From a virus: 22,695 bases of DNA. The notes below the pieces were generated by a model. The model worked only from the letters and a program-made list of their open reading frames with translations, was not told the origin of the DNA and did no database searches. The position numbers and the translations under genes were made by a program. Below are positions 8,644 through 14,541 of this stretch, piece after piece (position 1 is the stretch's first letter; each line of letters begins with the position of its first letter). The DNA is taken from positions 1-22,695 of IMG/VR virus record IMGVR_UViG_3300032073_000278; one strand, written 5' to 3'.

Positions 8644-8906
8644 TCAAAATTAACTGCACCTGCATTTCCTGTATTCTGACTTGTTGTGTATGTTGCTTCA
8701 GGAGAAATAACAGTGCCATCTTTGATTTTGATGTTAGATCCTGTAACTGAGTACGCATAGCCTGAGTTATAGTTTTCAGTAATAATAACTTCATCTATTT
8801 TTGAAACACTCCTTGAGTTGCTTTGAATTTGGTTCGCACCAAATCTTGGCGTATTAGCAAAAGCATTAGGACTTAAAACAACAAGTAGACATACCCACCA
8901 TTTCAT
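8475..8906 (-). CDS. Exported protein, paralogue of the upstream gene
   Basis: A 143-residue protein with a clear signal peptide (MKWWVCLLVVLSPNAFA, cleavage before NTP) and a beta-rich mature part. Its ATG shares a base with the stop of the upstream gene (TGATG), so it is preferred to the TTG one codon earlier. YSVTGSNIKIKDGTV and FEIVNEAEAFSLTENFL match ISVAGTNVTPKANTV and FTVTDAGNAWSVSETYL of the upstream gene in order and spacing, so the two look like diverged tandem duplicates. It is secreted to the periplasm or beyond. Role unknown; a virion or envelope-modifying function is possible. Confidence 0.6.
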   Translation of the reverse strand: MKWWVCLLVVLSPNAFANTPRFGANQIQSNSRSVSKIDEVIITENYNSGYAYSVTGSNIKIKDGTVISPEATYTTSQNTGNAGAVNFEWITPDLTTKPQFEIVNEAEAFSLTENFLAPGLDAVSIINRSQTIETTQTSVTLFQ

Positions 8907-9427
8907 CAATCAAGGCCAAGAGTAATAGTTGATTGTAGTGTGGCTGTAGTACCAGCACCCATATCAGCTAGGCTTACTGTAAGACCTTGTCCAGAATCAA
9001 GTGTTATAGCTACAGAACCAGGATCGCCTCCAGATACGATTGTATATGACCCCAAAAGAGGAATGGCACTTATACCATCAGTAACTTGTGCTGAGGTTGT
9101 ACTTGTACTATCCGCTTGAAGGTACGTTTCACTCACTGACCATGCATTTCCTGCGTCTGTGACCGTAAATGAAGTATCGTAGTCAACAGTAGGAACTCCG
9201 TTAGTAATACCAGCATCTGCTAAATCAAGAGAACCTATCTGACCAGCTACAGTATTAGCTTTTGGTGTTACGTTTGTACCTGCAACACTTATCGAAGCAC
9301 CAATGCGTTCAGATGTAGCACTAGCACCTAGAGTAGATACGCTTGCTACAGATTGGATTGAGTGAGTGATGTCTGCAAAACTAGCTGTTGGAAATGCTAG
9401 TAAAAGCAAGGGTAATAGTTTTTTCAT
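8906..9427 (-). CDS. Exported Ser/Thr-rich protein
   Basis: This 173-residue protein has a textbook signal peptide (MKKLLPLLLLAFPTASFA, cleavage before DITHS) and a mature part of about 155 residues very rich in Ser, Thr, Ala and Gly, without Cys, suggesting a beta-structured secreted domain. It overlaps the upstream gene by ATGA and the downstream gene by TGATG, indicating a translationally coupled operon. I recall similar cyanophage hypotheticals but know no proven function. Exported proteins are unusual for a podovirus outside lysis, so an envelope-related job is plausible but unproven. Confidence 0.65.
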   Translation of the reverse strand: MKKLLPLLLLAFPTASFADITHSIQSVASVSTLGASATSERIGASISVAGTNVTPKANTVAGQIGSLDLADAGITNGVPTVDYDTSFTVTDAGNAWSVSETYLQADSTSTTSAQVTDGISAIPLLGSYTIVSGGDPGSVAITLDSGQGLTVSLADMGAGTTATLQSTITLGLD

Positions 9428-9846
9428 TTTTTAGGATCAACAATTTCCGCACCAATAATTTTAATTGGTGTCTCTATTCTAACTGTTTGATACGATCCTG
9501 ACTGTGACGCTAGTAACGCTTCTACTTCTTTCTTGTTTAGAGGCTTTTCGTCAGGTTTAAACGTACCATCTCCACGTTTCTTAGCACCTTCTAAACCAAA
9601 CGAAGCTAATGCACCTGTCAGCAAAGAAGCTGGAAACGTTATATCTTTTGGTTCGTTACTGTAACCAGGAAGTGTAATGTAGTTAAGGGATACTATGAAG
9701 CCACTCCAAGCGACAACACTGAGTCTCACGATTACAGATATAAAAGCTAGTTGCTCTTCCTTATCAGTAATGTTCTCCTTCAGTTTTTGAAGGGGGCCTT
9801 TCTTTTCTTTTTCGTCCATACACCTTTTTTCTGTCATAATAGGCAT
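9424..9846 (-). CDS. Small membrane protein, holin-like candidate
   Basis: A 140-residue first gene of the antisense operon. Its charged N-terminus (DEKEKKGPLQKLKENITDKEE) is followed by a hydrophobic segment at about 33-56 (LAFISVIVRLSVVAWSGFIV) and a weaker one at about 72-85 (FPASLLTGALASFG), then a charged soluble tail. Two short membrane segments and position before exported proteins would suit a holin, but sequence alone does not show it. Other in-frame starts (the ATGs at residues 4 and 10) are possible; the last has AAGG just upstream. It is divergent from the GTG-started gene only 18 bases away. Confidence 0.55.
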   Translation of the reverse strand: MPIMTEKRCMDEKEKKGPLQKLKENITDKEEQLAFISVIVRLSVVAWSGFIVSLNYITLPGYSNEPKDITFPASLLTGALASFGLEGAKKRGDGTFKPDEKPLNKKEVEALLASQSGSYQTVRIETPIKIIGAEIVDPKK

Positions 9847-9864
9847 AAATAGAGGATTTGAAAA

Positions 9865-10095
9865 GTGATTGAACTAGCAGCAGCAGTTGGTGGGGCTTTA
9901 TTAACAGCTTGTTTTGTTTCTGTTGGCTCTATTTCTTACAGAGGAAGACAATCAAGAGATGACCTTGTGCGTAACACAACAGCTATAGAATTATTAACAA
10001 ATAAGATTGATACCATGCACGATGACATGAGAGAAATATTTCACCGACTAAAAGAAGTAGAGCTAAGTGTTGTTGAATTAAAACCTAAAAGATAA
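9865..10095 (+). CDS. Membrane-anchored coiled-coil protein, holin/spanin-like candidate
   Basis: A 76-residue protein started by GTG with AGAGGA at 9851-9856, an 8-base spacer. It has an N-terminal hydrophobic helix (about 3-24, ELAAAVGGALLTACFVSVGS) and then a heptad-like charged helix (about 31-70, with IELLTNKIDTMHDDMREIF and LKEVELSVVEL), so a single-span protein with a soluble coiled coil. Such small proteins often belong to phage lysis cassettes, but the family is not identified. It faces the antisense operon across 18 bases and is followed by a hairpin at 10100-10126. Confidence 0.55.
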   Translation: MIELAAAVGGALLTACFVSVGSISYRGRQSRDDLVRNTTAIELLTNKIDTMHDDMREIFHRLKEVELSVVELKPKR

Positions 10096-10099
10096 GAAA

Positions 10100-10126
10100 A
10101 AGTCCTACTTGGGGAGAATAGGACTT
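10100..10126 (+). terminator. Hairpin, possible terminator
   Basis: AAGTCCTA (10100-10107) pairs perfectly with TAGGACTT (10119-10126) around an 11-base loop, 4 bases after the preceding stop. The T-run is poor, so it may be a processing or stabilising hairpin rather than an efficient intrinsic terminator. Confidence 0.45.
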
Positions 10127-10199
10127 ATTGACTTGTGTGAGGAGTCAAGCCAAGATTAGCAAATCAGTACATAATGTAAAGAGTAGTATATTTTTTCCT

Positions 10200-10361
10200 A
10201 TGCTTGCCCTGTTAAAACCAATCATTTTTACCTTTCTCAAGTCCAAAGCAATTCGTCAACTTGCACTTGATCTTGTTCGTGCCTGTGTAACAAAAACAGA
10301 CAATGATGTCGATGATAAATTATGCGATATGTTGGAGAAAGCACTCTTCCCAGGCAAATGA
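10200..10361 (+). CDS. Small hypothetical protein
   Basis: A 53-residue protein from the ATG at 10200 (MLALLKPIIFTFLKSKAIRQ), with a hydrophobic/amphipathic N-terminus and acidic C-terminus (KTDNDVDDKLCDMLEKAL). The frame is open to a TTG at 10128, but that extension is non-descript and lies by the hairpin. TAGTATATT at 10184-10192 sits just upstream and recurs upstream of the small terminase subunit. Its stop overlaps the next start as ATGA. I recall similar cyanophage proteins; function unknown. Confidence 0.55.
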   Translation: MLALLKPIIFTFLKSKAIRQLALDLVRACVTKTDNDVDDKLCDMLEKALFPGK

Positions 10362-10675
10362 ATCACAAAGAATTTTTTGAGATTCTTATTGGTAAACCAC
10401 CTCTTGAAGTTGAACTTGAAATAGAGATGAAATGTAGAGAGGTGGATGAATTACCTGAAAGTATTATGAAAGCATATTCGTTTGCGTTGGTAAAAGAAAA
10501 CCGACTGCAAGATTTGCTTATCATGGCTGCTATGCAACGCATACAAGACACTGAAATTAAACTGATGCGATATGAAATGGCAGAACATCATCGGACAAAA
10601 AATCTTAAACAAAAAAAGAAATATAAAAAGAAAACTTTACTCGACAGATTCAAGACTATGTTGAGCGTGTTCTGA
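10358..10675 (+). CDS. Hypothetical charged helical protein
   Basis: A 105-residue protein beginning MNHKEFFEILIGKPPLEVEL, mostly alpha-helical by composition, with a very basic C-terminus (KNLKQKKKYKKKTLLDRFK). The ATG overlaps the previous stop (ATGA), which decides this start over an ATG 36 bases upstream. Similar KEFFxxLxGxPPLxVEL proteins occur in marine cyanophages as I remember them, without known function. The basic tail may bind nucleic acid. Its 3' end overlaps a convergent minus-strand ORF by 39 bases. Confidence 0.6.
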   Translation: MNHKEFFEILIGKPPLEVELEIEMKCREVDELPESIMKAYSFALVKENRLQDLLIMAAMQRIQDTEIKLMRYEMAEHHRTKNLKQKKKYKKKTLLDRFKTMLSVF

Positions 10676-10858
10676 TGATCTTTTATCATCCCATAAGACT
10701 TTGTAATAGTATTTTTTAACACCAACCTTATTAACTCTTGTAAGGGCTTCTGTGATGCTTCCTCTTTTTATTTTGTACTTATTAGAAAATCCTGTTGTAA
10801 ATTTTCTTATGACACGATCATCAATGTTAAACCGTTGACCTATTAACGCATTGGGCAT
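10637..10858 (-). CDS. Small hypothetical protein, SH3/KOW-like
   Basis: A 73-residue minus-strand ORF. FNIDDRVIRKFTTGFSNKYK, then KRGSITEAL and KKYYYKVLWDDKRSSEHAQHSL look like a small beta-barrel (a flow of DRV, RGxI, YKVxWD elements) known from short phage and bacterial proteins, so I consider it real rather than a shadow. It is divergent from the small terminase gene (45 bases between starts) and converges on the 105-residue gene with a 39-base overlap. No ribosome binding site is evident. Function unknown. Confidence 0.55.
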   Translation of the reverse strand: MPNALIGQRFNIDDRVIRKFTTGFSNKYKIKRGSITEALTRVNKVGVKKYYYKVLWDDKRSSEHAQHSLESVE

Positions 10859-10903
10859 AATTTGCTAAAAAATAGTATATTAGTTTCAACAGACATTGTA
10901 CCT

Positions 10904-11131
10904 ATGGCAGATAACAAGAAAATAAAATTATTAGAAACTCTTCATACAGTTCTTATTCGAGAACTTTTAGGACGTATAGAAAGCGGAGAAGCAAAACCAG
11001 GTGATCTTAACGTAGCTAGACAACTTCTCAAGGATAATGGTATCGAGTGCATACCAACAGAGAAGAGTCCTATGGAAGATCTTATGTCAAACCTTCCAGA
11101 CCTTGATGTAATACCTAGCATTGAAAGATAA
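10904..11131 (+). CDS. Terminase small subunit (T7 gp18-like)
   Basis: A 75-residue protein, in the usual size class for T7-type DNA packaging protein A (about 80-90). IRELLGRIESGEAKPGDLNV followed by ARQLLKDNGIECIP is the characteristic helical signature of that family (DNA_Packaging_2 type). It acts with the large subunit at the portal to recognise and package concatemeric DNA. The ATG at 10904 matches the typical N-terminus; an in-frame alternative start at 10862 would add 14 residues. Its TAA is directly followed by the TTG of the large subunit. Confidence 0.85.
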   Translation: MADNKKIKLLETLHTVLIRELLGRIESGEAKPGDLNVARQLLKDNGIECIPTEKSPMEDLMSNLPDLDVIPSIER

Positions 11132-12853
11132 TTGCAACCTTTACCAGAAAAACTACAAGACTTTAGATATTTCCTGATCATTACTTGGCGACATCTTAAC
11201 CTGCCAGATCCTACACCTGTTCAGTTAGACATAGCTGAATACTTACAATACGGTCCTAGAAGAAAAATCATACAGGCTTTTAGAGGTGTAGGTAAAAGTT
11301 GGATTACTTCTACCTACGTTGTGTGGAAACTACGGATGAATCCACAACTAAAGTTCCTTGTTGTCTCTGCAAGTAAGGATAGAGCAGACAACTTTAGTAC
11401 ATTTACCATGCGTCTTATAAACGAGATGCCGATATTAGCTCCACTACGTCCAGAAGACGCTCAGAGAAACAGTAAAATTAGTTTTGATGTTGGCCCTGCT
11501 CAAGCTGATCATGCCCCTTCTGTAAAGTCTCAAGGTGTTCTAGGACAAATGGCTGGTAGTAGAGCAGATGAGGTAATTGCTGATGACGTAGAAGTACCAA
11601 ACAACAGCTTTACCCAACCGATGAGAGACAAGTTAAGTGAAGCTGTAAAAGAATTTGATGCAATCCTTAAACCTAACGGTAAAATAACCTTTCTTGGTAC
11701 ACCACAAACAGAACAATCTTTATATCTAACTCTAGAAGAACGTGGATATACAACTCGCATCTGGACTGCACGTTATCCAGACCTTAAAAACAACTATGGA
11801 GATAGACTAGCTCCTAAGTTAGCCAAAAGCCTTCAAGAAGAGCTTGTAAAGCCTAAAGATCCTGTTGACCCAGAAAGATTCACTGCAATAGATCTAATGG
11901 AACGTGAGGCCTCCTATGGACGTTCTGGGTTCTCTCTACAGTTCATGCTTGATACTTCGTTATCAGACCAAGACCGTTACCCTCTTAAGCTTTCAGACCT
12001 AATAATATCTTCAGTAAACCCAGATCATGCACCAGAAAAGGTAATTTGGTCGTCCTCTCCCGAATATGTCATCAAAGAACTTCCTTGTGTAGGGTTTAAC
12101 GGTGATCATTTTTACCGACCTGCCCAACAATTCGGTGATTGGATTGAATATACAGGAGCAGTAATGTTTGTTGACCCCTCTGGTAAGGGTAAAGATGCTA
12201 CAGGTTATGCCGTAGTAAAAATGTTAAACGGTAATCTATACGTCCCTGACGCAGGTGGTCTAAATGGTGGTTACTCTGATGCAGTATTAACAACTTTAGC
12301 CAAGATAGCCAAGGCCAATAAGGTAAATACCATACTCGTAGAATCAAACATGGGTGGAGGTATGTTTGCAGAACTCCTAAAACCATTCCTTATGAGGTAT
12401 CACCCCTGTGAAGTCAAAGATGTACGCAATACAAAGACTAAAGAACTACGCATAATAGACATCCTTGAACCTGTAATGAACTCTCACAGGCTAATAATCG
12501 ACAAAAAGGTAGTAGAAAAAGACTATAGATCTAATCCTAACGAAGCTCCAGAACGCAAACTTAAGCTACAACTCTTCTATCAAATGTCTCGTATTACAAA
12601 ACATAGAGGTTCTCTAGTACACGATGACATCCTTGATGCTCTTTCAGGAGCAGTAGCTTACTGGACTGAATATATGGCTCAAGATGAAGACAGAAATATA
12701 AGATCTCGTAAAGATGAATTACTTTCCGCTCACCTTGATAACTGGGGTTCTTATCTTAATAACTCCGTTACTCAAGCAGCCATGGGGATGACTCATAAAC
12801 AGATAAGTAATTCTAATACCTCCACCGATGGTTTCATAAATAATTCTTATTAG
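11132..12853 (+). CDS. Terminase large subunit (T7 gp19-like)
   Basis: The 573-residue packaging ATPase/nuclease translocates DNA into the prohead and cuts concatemers. N-terminal ATPase: Walker A AFRGVGKS at 49-56, Walker B IADDVE at 149-154, coupling motif TFLGTPQTE at 186-194. C-terminal RNase H-like nuclease: acidic residues in VMFVDPSGKG (D348), ILVESNMGGG (E404) and HDDILDALSG (D498/D499). Length is close to T7 gp19. There is no ATG near the N-terminus, and the frame begins with TTG immediately after the small subunit stop (TAATTG), implying coupled translation at a lower rate. It is the last gene before the long non-coding region, as in T7. Confidence 0.93.
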   Translation: MQPLPEKLQDFRYFLIITWRHLNLPDPTPVQLDIAEYLQYGPRRKIIQAFRGVGKSWITSTYVVWKLRMNPQLKFLVVSASKDRADNFSTFTMRLINEMPILAPLRPEDAQRNSKISFDVGPAQADHAPSVKSQGVLGQMAGSRADEVIADDVEVPNNSFTQPMRDKLSEAVKEFDAILKPNGKITFLGTPQTEQSLYLTLEERGYTTRIWTARYPDLKNNYGDRLAPKLAKSLQEELVKPKDPVDPERFTAIDLMEREASYGRSGFSLQFMLDTSLSDQDRYPLKLSDLIISSVNPDHAPEKVIWSSSPEYVIKELPCVGFNGDHFYRPAQQFGDWIEYTGAVMFVDPSGKGKDATGYAVVKMLNGNLYVPDAGGLNGGYSDAVLTTLAKIAKANKVNTILVESNMGGGMFAELLKPFLMRYHPCEVKDVRNTKTKELRIIDILEPVMNSHRLIIDKKVVEKDYRSNPNEAPERKLKLQLFYQMSRITKHRGSLVHDDILDALSGAVAYWTEYMAQDEDRNIRSRKDELLSAHLDNWGSYLNNSVTQAAMGMTHKQISNSNTSTDGFINNSY

Positions 12854-12874
12854 GGCGTAGTAGTGGATAAACTT

Positions 12875-12893
12875 GGGGGGGATAAAGGGGGGG
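12875..12893 (+). other. G-quadruplex-capable double G7 tract
   Basis: Two runs of seven G (12875-12881 and 12887-12893) separated by ATAAA. Read as GGG-N1-GGG-N5-GGG-N1-GGG it fits a three-layer intramolecular quadruplex, striking in an AT-rich genome and 20 bases after the terminase stop. Confidence 0.5.
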
Positions 12894-13006
12894 TTCATGC
12901 GGTTAGATAACCACAAAAGATACGGCCACAGTCATAGAAACACACAAAGTCACAGAATCCTCCACAGAATTACAGCCAACAGCATTACCCATTAGACTAA
13001 TAACCA

Positions 13007-13029
13007 TAGGTCTCTATACAATAGACCTA
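13007..13029 (+). terminator. Hairpin upstream of the terminase terminator
   Basis: TAGGTCT (13007-13013) pairs with AGACCTA (13023-13029), 9-base loop. It lies 6 bases before the stronger hairpin at 13036-13072; no T-run follows, so it may assist termination or be part of a repeat array. Confidence 0.4.
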
Positions 13030-13035
13030 CTAAAG

Positions 13036-13072
13036 ACCCCTATAGATCACTTCTGGGCAGATCTATAGGGGT
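13036..13072 (+). terminator. Intrinsic terminator after the terminase operon
   Basis: A perfect 13-bp stem: ACCCCTATAGATC (13036-13048) with GATCTATAGGGGT (13060-13072), loop of 11 bases, followed by TCTTTTAG. This is the strongest terminator candidate of the window and would stop late transcription before the early region. Confidence 0.75.
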
Positions 13073-13293
13073 TCTTTTAGTTATCTTATAGATAACCTAT
13101 AGGTGTCTACTAAATAATTTTGAAACAAAAATTTGAAGGGTTTACGCATATATACATATTTTATTTTTCCCCATATAGGTCTAGTTTTTTGTAGAAATAA
13201 AGCTATATATAGAGTTTTTTATTAGTAGTACTGTCATGTGGACAGAACTACAATATAGATACTGACTAGGTTCCTGAACTAATTAATAGTATC

Positions 13294-13322
13294 TTGGACA
13301 GAATTGGACAAATAATTGGACT
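13294..13322 (+). repeat. Three TTGGAC boxes at about one helical turn
   Basis: TTGGACA at 13294 and 13304 and TTGGACT at 13316, start-to-start 10 and 12 bases, so on roughly the same DNA face. Possible protein-binding iterons or an operator before the early genes; a related TGGACAGAA occurs at 13239. Confidence 0.45.
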
Positions 13323-13429
13323 ATGGGGCGGGATATAGGGTCTATTGTTACATTTTATTAAGTTTATTTGTATTTATTATTTATCGGTGGCCGTCCTATA
13401 GCATCCTATGTAGTAGGACTATCTAAATA

Positions 13430-13445
13430 GTTCTAGCCCTAGAAC
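13430..13445 (+). other. GTTCTA/TAGAAC hairpin just before the first early gene
   Basis: GTTCTA (13430-13435) pairs with TAGAAC (13440-13445) around GCCC, 11 bases before the ATG at 13457. It belongs to a set of related GGTTCT/AGAACC hairpins in front of the early genes. Confidence 0.45.
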
Positions 13446-13456
13446 CTATTAACCAA

Positions 13457-13744
13457 ATGATTACTAAAGAAAGAACTCAAGTAGTAGAAGGAATGTGTAT
13501 TAAGACAAAGTACATAGGACCAACTGACTACAAGGGAACCAGGATTAAAGCAATCCACAAGAGAGACAGTGAAAGAACCTGGACTAAAACTATTAGTTGG
13601 GACTATTCATTAGAAGCAAAAGAAAACCATTTAGAAGCAGCTAAAGAATTAATTGCAAGTTGGGACATGAACGAGTTCTATCCTGATATGAAGATTGTTT
13701 CTTGTGGTTGGGACCATGAACATTATTACTTTATTGTTTCTTAG
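13457..13744 (+). CDS. Early hypothetical protein, cyanophage family
   Basis: A 95-residue protein: MITKERTQVVEGMCIKTKYI, then GPTDYKGTRIKAIHKRDS, then a region rich in Trp/Tyr, ending CGWDHEHYYFIVS. I recall this family (VVEGMCIKTxYIGPTxxKGxRIKA) in marine cyanophages of several morphologies; function unknown. It is the first gene after the putative genome-end region and therefore likely an early, host-takeover class gene. Followed by two hairpins before the next gene, so it is probably transcribed as a separate unit or processed from a longer RNA. Confidence 0.7.
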   Translation: MITKERTQVVEGMCIKTKYIGPTDYKGTRIKAIHKRDSERTWTKTISWDYSLEAKENHLEAAKELIASWDMNEFYPDMKIVSCGWDHEHYYFIVS

Positions 13745-13754
13745 AAAATCCCTT

Positions 13755-13774
13755 AAAGGGTCTACGGACCTTTT
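13755..13774 (+). terminator. UACG-tetraloop hairpin, probable terminator
   Basis: AAAGGGTC (13755-13762) pairs with GACCTTTT (13767-13774), one G-U pair, around the stable tetraloop TACG. It lies 10 bases after the stop of the 95-residue gene and ends in four T; terminator or RNA-stabilising 3' end. Confidence 0.55.
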
Positions 13775-13778
13775 AAAG

Positions 13779-13799
13779 GGTTCTCTTAATAAAAGAACC
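13779..13799 (+). other. GGTTCT/AGAACC hairpin before the second early gene
   Basis: GGTTCT (13779-13784) pairs with AGAACC (13794-13799), loop of 9 bases, 50 bases before the ATG at 13850. Second member of the early-gene hairpin set; possible processing site. Confidence 0.45.
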
Positions 13800-13849
13800 T
13801 TAGTAGTTCTTTAGAGCTACAAACACCGCCCAGTTATTAATTATTAATT

Positions 13850-14002
13850 ATGTCTGATGACAAATACGACTACGAAGCAGAGTTAAAAGCTGCTAAACGT
13901 GCAGAGATTGAGAGACTGTATTTTGAAATGGAGCTTACAAATGAACAGCTACTAGCAGAATACAAAGCCCTTGATATTAAAGAAGAAGACAAGCCTAATT
14001 AA
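13850..14002 (+). CDS. Small acidic early protein
   Basis: A 50-residue ORF: MSDDKYDYEAELKAAKRAEI, then a helical charged stretch ending IKEEDKPN. Its leader CCCAGTTATT...ATTATTAATTATG resembles that of the gene at 14150, and it is immediately followed by a strong terminator whose stem begins in its last codons, which together support a real gene. It looks like a single amphipathic helix; no function recognised. Confidence 0.6.
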   Translation: MSDDKYDYEAELKAAKRAEIERLYFEMELTNEQLLAEYKALDIKEEDKPN

Positions 14003-14012
14003 TTTTAGGCTT
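13991..14012 (+). terminator. Intrinsic terminator after the 50-residue early gene
   Basis: AAGCCTAA (13991-13998) pairs perfectly with TTAGGCTT (14005-14012), 6-base loop, followed by a long T-rich run (CTTTCTTTTTATTTTTTTT). The left arm overlaps the last codons and stop of the gene. Confidence 0.75.
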
Positions 14013-14108
14013 CTTTCTTTTTATTTTTTTTATTGTTGTTAGTTGCTTATTATCCTTAGCAAAATCTTTAATGAACCCTTTAAGAATTTTTTTAGTTGAA
14101 TTTTTAAC

Positions 14109-14125
14109 AGGTTCTTTATGAACCT
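14109..14125 (+). other. AGGTTC/GAACCT hairpin before the third early gene
   Basis: AGGTTC (14109-14114) pairs with GAACCT (14120-14125), 5-base loop TTTAT, 24 bases before the ATG at 14150. Third member of the early-gene hairpin set. Confidence 0.45.
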
Positions 14126-14149
14126 AGTCCCAGTTATTTTTATTATTAA

Positions 14150-14338
14150 ATGATTACCAAAATTAAAGACAATGAACAGGCATATCTTCATGCCTTAGTA
14201 CTTGCTGTTACCGCACCTAATGATGCCCTGTCTTTAGAGTGCCAGCATATAGCTGAATCTATAGGCTCTCAGCTAACAGAAAAGCAAAGAGAGTTATGTA
14301 AAAAGGGTGTTGAAGTATGTATGGAGTATCTAAAATGA
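14150..14338 (+). CDS. Early hypothetical protein, cyanophage family
   Basis: A 62-residue helical protein: MITKIKDNEQAYLHALVLAV, then APNDALSLECQHIAESIGSQ and CKKGVEVCMEYLK at the end. I recall near-identical short proteins in marine cyanophages, without a known role. It has three Cys and no membrane segment. It begins a run of seven tightly overlapped genes leading into the RNA polymerase; its stop overlaps the next ATG (ATGA). Confidence 0.7.
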   Translation: MITKIKDNEQAYLHALVLAVTAPNDALSLECQHIAESIGSQLTEKQRELCKKGVEVCMEYLK

Positions 14339-14541
14339 AACTTTGTACTAATCAGAGTATCCCTTTGGAATATTTAAAGGGAGCTTGTATCTTTTTATCC
14401 GATGAGGATGAGGGGAGGTATATAAAAGATGTGTGTGTAGACCTGGAGAAACATTCTATTATCTTGATTGATGATGAGGGTAATGGGATGTACTGGGAAA
14501 GCTTACGCAATGCGTCTATCCAATTCCAGGGGGGTAGATAG
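14335..14541 (+). CDS. Early hypothetical protein
   Basis: A 68-residue protein from the ATG in the ATGA overlap (MKLCTNQSIPLEYLKGACIF); a longer frame from 14317 would overlap the previous gene by 22 bases and is less likely. It is acidic, with LSDEDEGRYIKDVCVDLEKH and LIDDEGNGMYWESLRNASIQ, giving an alternating beta pattern. No recognised domain. The following ATG comes directly after its TAG, with a G-rich ribosome binding site inside its last codons. Confidence 0.6.
   Translation: MKLCTNQSIPLEYLKGACIFLSDEDEGRYIKDVCVDLEKHSIILIDDEGNGMYWESLRNASIQFQGGR

Larger units (their letters stand above)
12854..13456 (+). other. Non-coding region between terminase and early genes; probable genome-end/concatemer junction
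   Basis: No credible gene in 603 bases. It contains, in order: two G7 tracts (12875-12893); a C/A-rich, G-poor stretch with CACAGAAT twice (12951, 12963); hairpins at 13007-13029, 13036-13072 and 13080-13096; about five degenerate TATAGG(K)TCTA copies between 13006 and 13344; three TTGGAC boxes (13294-13322); a CTGTC/GACAG inverted repeat (13231-13245) running into GAACTACAATA (13245-13255); and a hairpin at 13430-13445. In T7 the large terminase gene ends near the right terminus and early promoters follow the left terminal repeat, so the physical ends and the packaging site are expected here. Exact terminal repeats cannot be seen in a collapsed assembly. Confidence 0.5.

Noticed and set aside
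10834-10881. TTGACC with a weak -10, and TAGTATATT (also at 10184) before the small terminase gene
   Set aside because: TTGACC-N17-TAATTT is a poor -10, lies inside the minus-strand gene, and a 9-mer AT-rich match between two sites is weak; not called as promoters.
11530-11760. 76-codon minus-strand ORF inside the large terminase gene
   Set aside because: Antisense to the conserved ATPase domain; no start signal or family resemblance.
13236-13265. Nine-codon peptide MWTELQYRY overlapping the CTGTC/GACAG inverted repeat
   Set aside because: Too short, no ribosome binding site, and the only striking part is the GAACTACAATA repeat reported separately.
13250-13290. GGTTCCTGAAC considered as a tRNA T-arm
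   Set aside because: No acceptor, D or anticodon arms can be formed around it; no tRNA found in the window.
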